Below are positions 18,836-28,257 of a DNA stretch of 64,000 bases, piece after piece. The notes under the pieces are model-generated. The model was given only the letters and a program-made list of their open reading frames with translations, was not told the origin of the DNA and ran no database searches. Source of the DNA: Flavobacteriales bacterium UBA6772. Lineage in GTDB: Bacteria; Bacteroidota; Bacteroidia; Flavobacteriales; Flavobacteriaceae. Where the stretch lies: NCBI GenBank assembly GCA_905181765.1, contig CAJIYW010000007.1:62001-126000 (forward strand). Direction: 5' to 3'. Made by a program: the position numbers and the translations under genes. Within the stretch, counting starts at the first letter, position 1, and each line of letters starts with the position of its first letter.

Positions 18836-20137
18836 TTAGTAATGACACTTACCACATTCTAAACCACCTAACTGCGCAATCGTAACTTTCTCTACTCCGT
18901 ATTGCTTCGCTAATTGATCGTGAATTTTAGCATAGTATTCATTTCCTTTTAAATCTACATTTGTTTCTCTGTGACAGTTGATACACCAGCCCATTGTTAA
19001 TGGAGAGTATTGATACATTTCATCCATCTCTTCTACAGGACCGTGACATTTTTGACATTTGATACCTCCAACCGTTACGTGTTGCGCATGATTGTAGTAT
19101 ACCAAATCTGGCAGGTTATGAATACGAACCCATTTCACTGGTTTCTCCTCACCTGTATATTCTAATTCCTCAGGATCCCAGCCAGCAGCATCGTACACCT
19201 TAGCGATCTCTTTATCTAGTCTCTCTTTGCCATAAATCTGTCCGTTCCACTCAATTTCAGTTCCTTCGGCAACTTCTGCAATTGCCATATGACAATTCAT
19301 ACAAACATTTACAGACGGTATGCCCGAATGCTTACTATGTTTTGCAGATGAATGACAATATTGACAATCGATTTTATTTTCTCCTGAGTGAATTTTATGT
19401 GAAAAAGCAATGGGTTGAATTGGCTGATACCCTTGATCTACACCAACACTAAAAAGCATTCCAAAAACAATATAAGCACCGATTAATAAAGCAAATATGG
19501 TCCCTAAAACCTTTAAGAAAGTATTCTTTTTTAAACCCGCCCATAATTCTTGAAGATCTCTTCTTAAATTAGACTGAATTTCTGGCTTTTTCTTTCCTTT
19601 TAATTCGTTTACCTGTTTTAACAAACCAGCAATCATTAAAAAAGCTACCACTATTGCTCCTGCTAAGAAATAGATTACCCAACTTGGTGCTCCACCATCT
19701 GCAACAACATTGCCCCCTATTGAAGTTTCTCCTGGAGCTGCAACTTTCTTTATTTCACCAACGGTTGTATAATATAAAATATCATCTATATTTTTATCTG
19801 TTAATTGCGGAAATGCGTTCATAGCAGAAGTTGCATACAAAGATGCTTCCGCTGCTTCTGCATTCACTTTTTGAAATTCTGCATTATTTTTTATCCAAGA
19901 TTTTAGCCAAGAATTTTCTCTACGCTCTTCTACACCACCTAATGCTGGTCCTACTAATTTCTTATCTAACTTGTGACAAGATGCACATAAAGATCTAAAT
20001 AATTTTCTACCTTCTTTTTGGCGACTTTCATCCATCTCTTGCGAATAAGAAGATACGCTAAACGCAAAAAACAACAGTAAGGTAAGACTTTTCAAAAGTA
20101 CCGTAGTTAGTTTACTCTGTAATGCTACACTTTTCAT
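18836..20137 (-). CDS. actA: Alternative complex III multiheme cytochrome c subunit ActA, with extra N-terminal cytochrome domain
   Basis: A 433-residue protein with six CXXCH heme sites at residues 51-55, 258-262, 279-283, 361-365, 385-389 and 428-432. After a signal peptide (1-33, ending SYSQE), the first site belongs to a small class I cytochrome c domain (RKLFRSLCASCHKLDKKLVGP). A membrane helix follows (about 152-174), a second at about 207-230, and then the pentaheme ActA domain. It is the first gene of the actABCDEF-coxBA cluster. The fused monoheme domain could be an extra electron exit or entry point; that is inference. Confidence 0.94.
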   Translation of the reverse strand: MKSVALQSKLTTVLLKSLTLLLFFAFSVSSYSQEMDESRQKEGRKLFRSLCASCHKLDKKLVGPALGGVEERRENSWLKSWIKNNAEFQKVNAEAAEASLYATSAMNAFPQLTDKNIDDILYYTTVGEIKKVAAPGETSIGGNVVADGGAPSWVIYFLAGAIVVAFLMIAGLLKQVNELKGKKKPEIQSNLRRDLQELWAGLKKNTFLKVLGTIFALLIGAYIVFGMLFSVGVDQGYQPIQPIAFSHKIHSGENKIDCQYCHSSAKHSKHSGIPSVNVCMNCHMAIAEVAEGTEIEWNGQIYGKERLDKEIAKVYDAAGWDPEELEYTGEEKPVKWVRIHNLPDLVYYNHAQHVTVGGIKCQKCHGPVEEMDEMYQYSPLTMGWCINCHRETNVDLKGNEYYAKIHDQLAKQYGVEKVTIAQLGGLECGKCHY

Positions 20138-20174
20138 ATTTACAAACTATAATTTTACTATTGTGTATAAATTC

Positions 20175-20213
20175 GTTCAAAAAAAAAGCCTTTTGAACAG
20201 TTGCACAAAAGTA
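20175..20213 (-). promoter_or_regulatory. Probable promoter and leader inverted repeat of the act-cox operon
   Basis: On the minus strand TACTTTTG (complement of 20206-20213) matches the Bacteroidota -7 box TAnnTTTG and lies about 70 bases before the actA ATG; no good TTG -33 element is seen 17-19 bases further upstream. Within the presumed leader, GTTCAAAA and TTTTGAAC form an eight-base inverted repeat (20175-20198) that could be a hairpin or an operator. No other promoter candidate is obvious in this intergenic gap. Confidence 0.45.
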
Positions 20214-20338
20214 CTACATATTGCTAAATTTTGAAAAGCTAATATAATCTTAAATATCAATTTATAACAGTTCTAAATAACAAAAAAATGCAATTTATTC
20301 TATCACAAGTTGTTATTTTTGTACAAAGATTTTTGAAG

Positions 20339-20707
20339 ATGAAAAACACCTTATTTATATCCATTTTTTTATGCTATTTATTGGCTAATATCACTAATTT
20401 GAATGCTCAAAACGCCACAAATAAGAGTGAAGCGGTCCAAAAATTGCTAGACAAAAAGACACGTTACAATGGCACTGTAGGTTTTGGTTATAGTATTCAA
20501 ATTTATTATGGGAATGAGACAACTGCAAAAAGTAAGAATGCAAAATTTATTATTCTATATCCAACAATAAAAACAAAGCTCGTTTGGGATAATCCAGACT
20601 GGAAATTACAGGTAGGAAATTACAAAACTAAATTAGAAGCAGACAGAGCTAATTTAATCTACAAGAAAGAATTCTCTGGAACTATCGTAATTCCTTTAGG
20701 AAAATAA
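20339..20707 (+). CDS. Small exported SPOR-domain-like protein
   Basis: The ATG at 20339 gives 122 residues starting with a clean signal peptide (MKNTLFISIFLCYLLANITNLNAQ); an earlier ATG at 20288 would put 17 unrelated residues before it. The mature part has the SPOR pattern: GFGYSIQIYYGNETTAKSKNAKF, then WKLQVGNYKTKLEADRANLIYKKEF and TIVIPL. SPOR domains bind denuded glycan strands of peptidoglycan, usually at division sites. A TATTTTTG box at 20314-20321 is suitably placed for a short leader. It is divergent from actA and separated from infB by a bidirectional terminator. Confidence 0.75.
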   Translation: MKNTLFISIFLCYLLANITNLNAQNATNKSEAVQKLLDKKTRYNGTVGFGYSIQIYYGNETTAKSKNAKFIILYPTIKTKLVWDNPDWKLQVGNYKTKLEADRANLIYKKEFSGTIVIPLGK

Positions 20708-20730
20708 TAATTTTTTTTATAGCAAACTAA

Positions 20731-20762
20731 AAAAGCCGAAATTCAAATGAATTTCGGCTTTT
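20731..20762. terminator. Bidirectional terminator between the SPOR gene and infB
   Basis: AAAAGCCGAAATTC and GAATTTCGGCTTTT form a perfect 14-base stem with a four-base loop, with A and T runs on either side. It can end both the plus-strand SPOR gene and the minus-strand rimP-nusA-infB transcript, which converge here. Confidence 0.9.
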
Positions 20763-20782
20763 ACTTTATAAAATTTACAAGT

Positions 20783-23632
20783 TTATTTCAACTTCTTCTT
20801 AACTGCTACTTCTTTGTAAGCTTCAATTAAATCTCCTTCTACTATATCATTATAGTTCTTAATCTGAACCCCACAATCATATCCTTTTGCAACCTCTTTT
20901 ACATCATCCTTAAATCGTTTTAAAGCTGTAAGCGTTCCATCATGAACAACAATACCATCTCTAATAATTCTAATTTGAGAATCTCTAAATATTTTACCAG
21001 ACATTACCATACAACCTGCAATGTTACCAACTTTAGAAATTTTATAAACTTCTCTAATTTCTACATTACCTGTAACCTCTTCTTTCATTTCAGGAGATAA
21101 CATTCCCTCCATGGCGTCTTTAAGGTCGTTTATTGCGTCATAAATAATAGAATATGTTCTAATATCTACTTCTTCTCTATCTGCAATTATTCTTGCATTA
21201 GATTGTGGTCTTACATTAAAACCAACAATAATTGCATCTGAAGCTGTTGCTAATAATACATCACTTTCTGTAATGGCTCCAACACCTTTATGCAAAATGT
21301 TTACTTGTATTTCTTCCGTAGATAATTTCTGGAATGAATCTGTTAACGCTTCTACAGAACCATCTACATCTCCTTTTAAGATAATATTTAACTCTTTAAA
21401 GTCTCCTAAAGCAATTCTACGTCCAATTTCATCTAACGTTAATGTTTTTTGAGTTCTTACAGATTGCTCACGTTGTAATTGAGATCTTTTTGAAGCAATT
21501 TGTTTTGCTTCTCTTTCATCATCAAAAACAACAAATTTATCTCCTGCTTGAGGTGCACCGTCTAAACCTAGTATTGATACTGGTGTTGAAGGTCCTGCAA
21601 CTTTTAAATTAGTTCCTTGATCATCAAACATCGCTCTTACTTTACCACTGTGCTTACCTGCCAACAAGTAATCTCCAATTTTTAAAGTTCCTGCTTGCAC
21701 TAGAATAGTAGAAACATACCCTCTTCCTTTATCTAATAAAGCTTCTACTACTGCACCAACTGCATTTTTATTAGGGTTTGATTTTAATTCTAAAATTTCT
21801 GCTTCTAACAACACTTTTTCTAACAATTCTGGAATACCTGCACCTGTTTTTGCTGAAATATCTTGCGATTGAATACTTCCTCCCCATTCTTCAATTAATA
21901 AATTCATTGAAGACAATTGCGTTTTCACGTTATCTGGATTAGCGTTTGGCTTATCTATCTTATTTATTGCAAAAATAATTGGTACTCCTGCAGCTTGTGC
22001 ATGAGAAATCGCCTCTTTTGTCTGTGGCATAACATCATCATCTGCAGCCACTACAATTATTACTAAATCTGTTACTTGAGCACCACGTGCACGCATCGCT
22101 GTAAAAGCCTCGTGACCTGGAGTATCTAAGAATGCTATTTGTTGATCCCCTACATTTACAGAATACGCACCAATATGTTGTGTAATTCCTCCACTCTCAC
22201 CATCAATAACATTTGCTTTTCTAATATAATCTAATAAAGAAGTTTTACCATGATCTACGTGACCCATTACCGTAATAATAGGAGCACGACCTTTTAAATC
22301 TTCTGGCTTATCTATAACTTCTTCTATTGACTCTTCTACTTCTGCACCTACAAATTCTACCTTATGGTTGAACTCTTCAGCTACTATAACTAAAGTCTCT
22401 GCATCTAAACGCTGATTCATTGTTACCATCATACCTAAAGACATACATGCCGATATAATATTGGTAACAGGTACTTCCATCATTGTTGCAACTTCACTTA
22501 CCGTAACAAATTCTGTTACTTTTAATATTTTATTATCTAATGCCTGAGCTTCTAATTCTGCATCTGAATGTTCTCTACGAGCATCCCTTTTATTTCTTCT
22601 GTATTTTGCTCCTTTTCCTTTAGAAGATTTTCCTTGAAGCTTTTCTAAAGTTTCTCTTACTTGCTTCTGGATATCTGCTTCTGTTGGCTCTTCTTTCTTA
22701 ACATTTGCAGCTGGCCTTGGGTTTCTACCGGCTTTGTTATAAGGTCCTCTTCCGTTTCCGGCTCTACTATTACTTGGAACCGCCCCTCTTGCTGCTGATC
22801 TACTTCCTGGCGCACCTATTTTAGTTACAATACGCTTACGTTTCTTTTTAGGATCCGCTGCGGCGGCTGGTTTAGCTTCTGGTTTTTTCTTTTTAGGCTT
22901 TTCAAATTGTTTTAAATCAATTTTCTTACCTGTAAAGTTAGGCCCATCTAACTTCTTATATTGCGTTTTCAAAGCTTCTGCAGTTTCTGCAGTAACCTCT
23001 TCATTTTGTACATCTGGAGTAGAAATTTCTTTCTTAGACTCTCCTTTTTTCTCAATTTTAGAGACCTCTTTTTCTACTTCAGAGACAAGCTTAGTAACCT
23101 TAACTTCTTTTGCAATAGTTTTTTCTGCTACAGTATCTGAAACCTCAGCTACCAAATCTTTTGGTGTTTCAATTTTTGAAACTTTAGTCTCCACTTTAGG
23201 AGTTTCTATATTAGATGGTTCAATTCTTACAACTTCCTCTTTAACCACCTCTTTTTTAGGAGCTGACTTACCTAAGTTATCAACATCTATTTTACCAACA
23301 GTTTTAAGCTCTAGCTTTTTAGCTTTTGCTTTAAGAACTTCTTCTTTCTTAACGTCTTCTGCTCTTTTTACTTCTTGCTTAGCTTCTAGTTCTGCACGAA
23401 TTGCTTCTTTCTCTTTTCGCTTCTCTTCACCAACTTCCTTAGACGCAGCTTTTTTGCTAGCATCTGTTTGGAAACCATCTAGAAGGACTTGATAGACATC
23501 ACCAGAAATTTTAGTAGTTGGTCTCGATTCTATCTCGTGACCTTTATCTGCTAAATATTCTACTGCTCTATCTAGAGAAATATTTAATTCTCTTAAAACC
23601 TTATTAAGCCTCGTTGTTTTGCCTTCAGACAT
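20783..23632 (-). CDS. infB: Translation initiation factor IF-2
   Basis: A 949-residue GTPase that delivers initiator tRNA to the 30S subunit. An IF2_N-like motif opens the protein ([29 protein letters not shown]); a long charged linker rich in Lys, Glu and Val runs from about 55 to 350; a second IF2_N region precedes the G domain, which has GHVDHGKTS (G1), DTPGHEAF (G3) and NKID (G4). C-terminal domains II-IV are complete, ending ...[11 protein letters not shown]. It is the last gene of the rimP-nusA-infB unit, 63 bases after nusA. The linker is low complexity, as usual in this group. Confidence 0.97.
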   Translation of the reverse strand: MSEGKTTRLNKVLRELNISLDRAVEYLADKGHEIESRPTTKISGDVYQVLLDGFQTDASKKAASKEVGEEKRKEKEAIRAELEAKQEVKRAEDVKKEEVLKAKAKKLELKTVGKIDVDNLGKSAPKKEVVKEEVVRIEPSNIETPKVETKVSKIETPKDLVAEVSDTVAEKTIAKEVKVTKLVSEVEKEVSKIEKKGESKKEISTPDVQNEEVTAETAEALKTQYKKLDGPNFTGKKIDLKQFEKPKKKKPEAKPAAAADPKKKRKRIVTKIGAPGSRSAARGAVPSNSRAGNGRGPYNKAGRNPRPAANVKKEEPTEADIQKQVRETLEKLQGKSSKGKGAKYRRNKRDARREHSDAELEAQALDNKILKVTEFVTVSEVATMMEVPVTNIISACMSLGMMVTMNQRLDAETLVIVAEEFNHKVEFVGAEVEESIEEVIDKPEDLKGRAPIITVMGHVDHGKTSLLDYIRKANVIDGESGGITQHIGAYSVNVGDQQIAFLDTPGHEAFTAMRARGAQVTDLVIIVVAADDDVMPQTKEAISHAQAAGVPIIFAINKIDKPNANPDNVKTQLSSMNLLIEEWGGSIQSQDISAKTGAGIPELLEKVLLEAEILELKSNPNKNAVGAVVEALLDKGRGYVSTILVQAGTLKIGDYLLAGKHSGKVRAMFDDQGTNLKVAGPSTPVSILGLDGAPQAGDKFVVFDDEREAKQIASKRSQLQREQSVRTQKTLTLDEIGRRIALGDFKELNIILKGDVDGSVEALTDSFQKLSTEEIQVNILHKGVGAITESDVLLATASDAIIVGFNVRPQSNARIIADREEVDIRTYSIIYDAINDLKDAMEGMLSPEMKEEVTGNVEIREVYKISKVGNIAGCMVMSGKIFRDSQIRIIRDGIVVHDGTLTALKRFKDDVKEVAKGYDCGVQIKNYNDIVEGDLIEAYKEVAVKKKLK

Positions 23633-23695
23633 ATATTATTTTTTAATCTTTAATTTGTAAAAATACACTTTTTACGATTACTCTTTAACCACAGA

Positions 23696-24952
23696 CTATT
23701 CTTCGAATTCTTCTTTCAAAATTCTTTGAACATCTAAAATAGTTTCTTCTTCTAAATCCGTTCTCTTAACTAATTCTTCTACACTAGCTTCTAATACACT
23801 TCTAGCAGTATCTAAACCAATATTTTTAAATTCTTTAATAACCCAAGCTTCAATTTCATCACTAAATTCTGTTAATTCTACATCTTCTTCTTCAAGACCT
23901 TCTCTCTTAACATCTATTTCATAACCTGTTAATTCACTGGCTAAACGAATATTAACACCACCTCTACCAATTGCTTTTGAAACTTCCTCTGGTTTTAAAA
24001 GAACACTTACACGCCCTTTTTTACCATTCCTTTCTTCTTCATACATTTCAATTTCCATTGAAGTAACCTTTGCAGGACTTAATGCTCTTGAAATAAAGAG
24101 TTGTTCATTTTTAGTATAATTAATAACGTCTATGTTTTCATTACCTAACTCACGAACTATCCCATGAATCCTTGAACCTTTTACACCAACACAAGCTCCA
24201 ACAGGATCTATTCTATCATCATAAGAATCTACCGCCACTTTTGCCTTCTCTCCTGGTATTCTTGCTACACCTTCAACAGTAATCAATCCATCAAAAACTT
24301 CAGGAATTTCTTGCTCAAATAATTTATTTAAAAAGTCCGGAGACGTTCTGGATAAAATAATTGCTGGCTTGTTCCCTCTTAACTCTACTGTTTTTATAAC
24401 ACCTCTTACAGAATCTCCTTTTCTAAAGAAGTCTGAACGGATTTGTTCACTTTTTGGCAATACAATTTCATTACCATCGTCATCTAACAAAATAATTGCA
24501 TTGTGACGAATGTGGTGCACCTCCGCACTATACAATTCACCCTCTAATTCTTTAAAATGCTTAAATATATTTGTACTATCGTGCTCATATATTTTTGAAA
24601 TTAAGTTCTGGCGCAATGCTAAAATAGCTCTTCTACCTAAGTCAATTAATTTAACCTCTTCAGAAACATCTTCACCAATTTCAAAATCTGGTTCAATTAA
24701 TTTTGCTTCCGCTAATTCAATTTCTTCATTATCATCTTCAGAAAAACCATCTGCAACAACAACCCTGTTTCTCCATATTTCTAAATCACCCTTGTCAGGA
24801 TTAATAATAATATCAAAGTTGTCATCAGAGCCAAACTTTCGTTTTAAAGTAGCTCTAAAAACCTCTTCTAAAATAGACATTAATGTTACTCTGTCTATAC
24901 TCTTGTTATCTTTAAATTCTGAAAACGAATCAATTAATGCTATATTTTCCAT
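23696..24952 (-). CDS. nusA: Transcription elongation/termination factor NusA
   Basis: A 418-residue protein with the N-terminal RNA polymerase-binding domain (MENIALIDSFSEF...ILEEVFRATLKRKFG), an S1 domain (about 135-200, GELYSAEVHHIRHNAIILL), and two KH domains (GACVGVKGSRIHGIVRELGNENIDVI; VSVLLKPEEVSKAIGRGGVNIRLASELTGYEI). A short helical tail follows. NusA controls pausing, intrinsic termination and antitermination, and could act at the leader hairpins described elsewhere in this window. It lies 11 bases after rimP and is probably coupled to it. Confidence 0.96.
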   Translation of the reverse strand: MENIALIDSFSEFKDNKSIDRVTLMSILEEVFRATLKRKFGSDDNFDIIINPDKGDLEIWRNRVVVADGFSEDDNEEIELAEAKLIEPDFEIGEDVSEEVKLIDLGRRAILALRQNLISKIYEHDSTNIFKHFKELEGELYSAEVHHIRHNAIILLDDDGNEIVLPKSEQIRSDFFRKGDSVRGVIKTVELRGNKPAIILSRTSPDFLNKLFEQEIPEVFDGLITVEGVARIPGEKAKVAVDSYDDRIDPVGACVGVKGSRIHGIVRELGNENIDVINYTKNEQLFISRALSPAKVTSMEIEMYEEERNGKKGRVSVLLKPEEVSKAIGRGGVNIRLASELTGYEIDVKREGLEEEDVELTEFSDEIEAWVIKEFKNIGLDTARSVLEASVEELVKRTDLEEETILDVQRILKEEFEE

Positions 24953-24963
24953 TACGTTTATTC

Positions 24964-25425
24964 TTAAAATAAGATTTTCACTTTTGCTTCCTTAATCTCT
25001 GTATACTCTAAAGTTGCTGTTTTATCTACAGTAACCTTTCCTTTACCAACTGGTTTTGGTTCTCTAGCTTTCCAGTGCAAGACAATTTTGTCTTCATCTG
25101 CAGTAACTAAAGTACCTTCTAACTCCTCTTCTTCAGTTTTTACTTTAAGAATTCTATTCAAATTCTTAATATACTGTCTTTTCACTTTTAATGGATGTGC
25201 AATGTCTGGTGTACCAACTTCTAAAGAGAAATCTTCTACTTCTCTATCAAAAGTATCGTTTATAACCCTACTTATGCGCATAGTTTCACTTAACGAAACG
25301 CCATTATCACCATCTACAACAACCTGAACTTTGTTATTTACAGATATAGATAATTCTATGAGATACAATGACTCGTTAAGAGCCAATGCTTCATCTACTA
25401 TATCTTTTAATGCTGCTTGATTCAT
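24964..25425 (-). CDS. rimP: Ribosome maturation factor RimP
   Basis: A 153-residue protein with the RimP pattern: an N-terminal alpha/beta domain (LYLIELSISVNNKVQVVVDGDNGVSLSETMRISRVINDTFDRE...DFSLEVGTPDIAHPL) and a C-terminal SH3-like barrel (about 85-153). RimP is needed for maturation of the 30S subunit. It is the first gene of the conserved rimP-nusA-infB unit. Its promoter and an unusual terminator-like leader hairpin lie just upstream. Confidence 0.95.
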   Translation of the reverse strand: MNQAALKDIVDEALALNESLYLIELSISVNNKVQVVVDGDNGVSLSETMRISRVINDTFDREVEDFSLEVGTPDIAHPLKVKRQYIKNLNRILKVKTEEEELEGTLVTADEDKIVLHWKAREPKPVGKGKVTVDKTATLEYTEIKEAKVKILF

Positions 25426-25445
25426 ATTAAACCTTAAAATGAAGT

Positions 25446-25474
25446 ATAAAAAGAGGGGACTTTTAAGTCCCCTT
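25446..25474 (-). promoter_or_regulatory. Terminator-like hairpin in the rimP leader (candidate attenuator)
   Basis: On the minus strand AGGGGACTT and AAGTCCCCT (25454-25473) form a perfect GC-rich stem, followed directly by CTTTTTA: the form of an intrinsic terminator. It stands 21 bases before the rimP ATG and downstream of the promoter at 25503-25532, with no minus-strand gene between, so it cannot serve an upstream gene. I infer that it limits transcription into rimP-nusA-infB and may respond to a product of that operon such as NusA. Confidence 0.7.
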
Positions 25475-25502
25475 CATTCTTCATTTACTATAAATTTCGG
25501 TG

Positions 25503-25532
25503 CAAATATACGAATTGTTTATGATTTACCAA
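25503..25532 (-). promoter_or_regulatory. Bacteroidota-type promoter of rimP-nusA-infB
   Basis: On the minus strand a TTG (complement of 25530-25532) is followed after 19 bases by TATATTTG (complement of 25503-25510). This matches the flavobacterial consensus TTG-N17-19-TAnnTTTG exactly. The expected start of transcription is near 25495-25498, about 70 bases ahead of rimP. Confidence 0.8.
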
Positions 25533-25600
25533 AACTCTGTAATTCATTATTTTTTTGTAACTTTAGATTGTAACTATATTTTAAATTTAAAGAGCAATTT

Positions 25601-26428
25601 ATGAAAAAAATTTTAGTTCCTATCGACTTTTCTAAACCCTCTGAATATGCTGCAAAGATGGCAGCTAAAATTGCTAAAAAAACTGATGGCTCCATAACTC
25701 TAATACATTTAATTGAACTTCCTTCTGATGTTGTAGATGTGCAATATGGTAGTAGGTTTAGCATCCCTGAAAGCATGCTTTATTTGAGAAAAATAAAAGA
25801 AAAAATTTTAGACTTTAAAAATAGTTTTTTTACTGAAGATATGAAGGTTGATTATTTTATAAAATTAAACAATCCTTTTGACGGTATAAAAAAGTATGCA
25901 GATAAAATTGATGCAGATTTAATTATTATGGGCTCTAAGGGCCATTCTAAATTTGACGAAATTATTATTGGATCAAATACAGAAAAAATTGTGAGAAGCT
26001 CTAAAATACCTGTTATTGTTGTGAAAAGAGACTCAAAAAAATTTAGTTTAAAAAAATTAGTTTTTGCTTCTAATTTCAAAAAAGATAATAAAGAAGTTTT
26101 TATCAAATTTTTAGATTTTGCAAATGCTTTTAATAGTAAAATATATTTACTAAGAGTAAACACACCCTCGAAATTTGAGAGCACAGCCGAATCAAAGCAA
26201 AAAATAAAAGATTTTATAAAGGAATATAATTTACTTAAATATTCAATAAATATTTATGATGACACTTCTATTGAAAAAGGGATTATTAATTTCTCTAGAG
26301 AGAAAAAAGCAGATTTAATAGCGTTGAGCACCCATGGTAGAAGTGGTATTTCTCATTTATTTTCAAGAAGTGTTGCAAAAAGCTTATCTAAAAAAGCTTT
26401 AAAACCAATCTTTACGGTTAAAGTATAA
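25601..26428 (+). CDS. Tandem universal stress protein
   Basis: A 275-residue cytoplasmic protein made of two UspA domains. The first (1-145) has MKKILVPIDFSKPSEYAAKMAAKIA and the ATP-loop pattern IIMGSKGHSKFDEIIIGSNTEKIVRSSKIPVIVV; the second (about 150-275) is more diverged but ends ALSTHGRSGISHLFSRSVAKSLSKKALKPIFTV, again with a G-x-x-G-x-x-x-x-x-x-S-type loop. Such proteins bind ATP or AMP and raise tolerance to stress; the specific trigger is unknown. It is divergent from rimP and ends at a strong terminator. Confidence 0.9.
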   Translation: MKKILVPIDFSKPSEYAAKMAAKIAKKTDGSITLIHLIELPSDVVDVQYGSRFSIPESMLYLRKIKEKILDFKNSFFTEDMKVDYFIKLNNPFDGIKKYADKIDADLIIMGSKGHSKFDEIIIGSNTEKIVRSSKIPVIVVKRDSKKFSLKKLVFASNFKKDNKEVFIKFLDFANAFNSKIYLLRVNTPSKFESTAESKQKIKDFIKEYNLLKYSINIYDDTSIEKGIINFSREKKADLIALSTHGRSGISHLFSRSVAKSLSKKALKPIFTVKV

Positions 26429-26436
26429 TTTATAGT

Positions 26437-26480
26437 GAAAAAAGCTTCCTTTTCCCAATTATAGAAAGGAAGCTTTTTTA
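26437..26480. terminator. Bidirectional terminator between usp and gapN
   Basis: AAAAAAGCTTCCTTT and AAAGGAAGCTTTTTT form a 15-base stem around a 12-base loop. The plus-strand usp gene and the minus-strand gapN gene converge on it. Confidence 0.85.
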
Positions 26481-26499
26481 ATTTAGAAACCAAATTATA

Positions 26500-28093
26500 T
26501 TATAAAATATAATCTGTACTAATAAAATTAGATGCTTTTTTGTCTAACAATTCTTTTAAAATAACATTGTTGTAATCTGTGTCTTTTGCCGCTAAAAAAG
26601 TTCTTATTGAAAAAGAACGCAAAGCATCATGTACACTTAAGGTTGCAACGGCAGAATCTTTTCTTCCTGTAAACGGATATACGTCTGGCCCGCGCTGCGC
26701 CGCACTATTTAAGTTTACTCTGCACACTAAATTCACTAACGTATCAATTAATGGCGCTAAAGTTTTCACCTCACTCCCAAATACACTTACCTGTTGCCCG
26801 TAATTTGAAGCAGCCATATCATCTAAAGGTTCTTGAATATTTTTAAACGAAACAACCGGTATTACTGGACCAAATTGCTCCTCTTCAAAAACTCTAGAGT
26901 CTTTAGAAACCGGATATAAAACTGCCGGAAAAATATAATTTTCGGATGTTTGCCCTCCTTTTTTATTAATTACTTTTGCTCCTTTTTCGATAGCATCATC
27001 AATCAATTCCTGGATATATGCTGGTTTTCCTGGTTCTGGTAAAGGTGTTAATTTCGCGTCGTTTTCCCAAGGATTTCCAAATTTCAAACCGTCTACTTTT
27101 TCTGCAAATCGTTTATTAAATTCAGTAACGATGTCTTCATGAACATATAATATTTTTAAAGCAGTACATCGCTGTCCATTAAATGAAGTTGCACCTGAAA
27201 TACATTCATTAATTGCCAAATCTAAATCTGCATCTGCTAAAACAATTCCTGGATTCTTCGCTTCTAAACCTAAGTACTAAGCGCAATCTATTTTTCTGTG
27301 GATGATTGGCTTGAATTGCATTTGCAGAAGTACTATTTCCAATCAAGGCTAGTACATCAACCAAACCTGTTTTCATAATTGGCGTAGCCAAAGTCCTTCC
27401 TCTGCCATATATAATATTTACAACACCTGCAGGGAAGCTGGTTTGAAATGCCTCTAATAACGGCGATAATAATAAAACACCATGTTTCGCCGGCTTAAAC
27501 ACAGCAGTATTCCCCATAATTAAAGCAGGGATTAACAGCGCAAACGTTTCATTTAAAGGATAGTTATAAGGACCTAAACAAAGCACAACGCCTAAAGGAC
27601 CTCTTCTAATATGCGCATGGACTCCGCTGTTTTTTTGAAACTTTGCAGAATCTCTGTCCATTTGTTTATAATCTTCAATCGTATCGTAAATATATTCTAC
27701 TGTTCTGTCAAACTCTTTTTCTGAATCTGGCAAGGTTTTTCCAATTTCCCACATCAGTAGTTTTACAATGGCATCTCTTTTTGTTTTCATTTGCACCACA
27801 AACTTCTCCATGGCAGCAATTCTACCTTCTACCTTCATTGTTGGCCACAATCCTTGCCCTCTTCCATATGCCTTGGACGCAGCATACAAAGCTTCAAGAC
27901 CTTCTTCTCCTGTTAAATCTGGCACTGTTCCCAATAACGTTGGCGCATATTCTTCGGTTGACGAAATAGTTGAATACACTTCTGCAGTTGCACCTTTCCA
28001 TGCTTTCAACTCACCGTCAACTAAATAAGTGTTTTGATTGACCAGTGACGTAATTTTGTATTCGTTCGGGATTTCTTTAAATGTATTCTTCAT
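26500..28093 (-). CDS. gapN: NADP-dependent glyceraldehyde-3-phosphate dehydrogenase (GapN-type), split by a +1 frameshift
   Basis: An aldehyde dehydrogenase of about 530 residues in two frames. The first (from 28093) runs through [22 protein letters not shown] and [11 protein letters not shown] to KNRLRLVL and then goes out of frame. The second frame resumes with [22 protein letters not shown] and contains the catalytic [10 protein letters not shown] (Cys) and [10 protein letters not shown]. One extra base at about 27272-27277 explains the break; the total is 3n+1. GapN oxidises glyceraldehyde-3-phosphate directly to 3-phosphoglycerate with NADP, giving NADPH without ATP. Catalytic residues on both sides are intact, so a sequence error is as likely as decay. 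Confidence 0.85.
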
Positions 28094-28257
28094 AAATTGA
28101 ATTTAGTAAAAAAGCGAAGTTCTTTGATTAAAAAAATAATAAATAAAAAGTAAAATAATTCTTACATCTCATTATTTTCAAAATTAACTAAAAAAAAGTA
28201 TAAAATATATGATTTCCTTTTTAAAAAACGAAAAGCATTTCGGAGTCTATTTAGGCA

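Noticed and set aside
24510..24995. 161-residue plus-strand frame opposite nusA
   Set aside because: Antisense of a well-conserved gene, Ser/Leu-rich, with no start context and no homology that I recognise.
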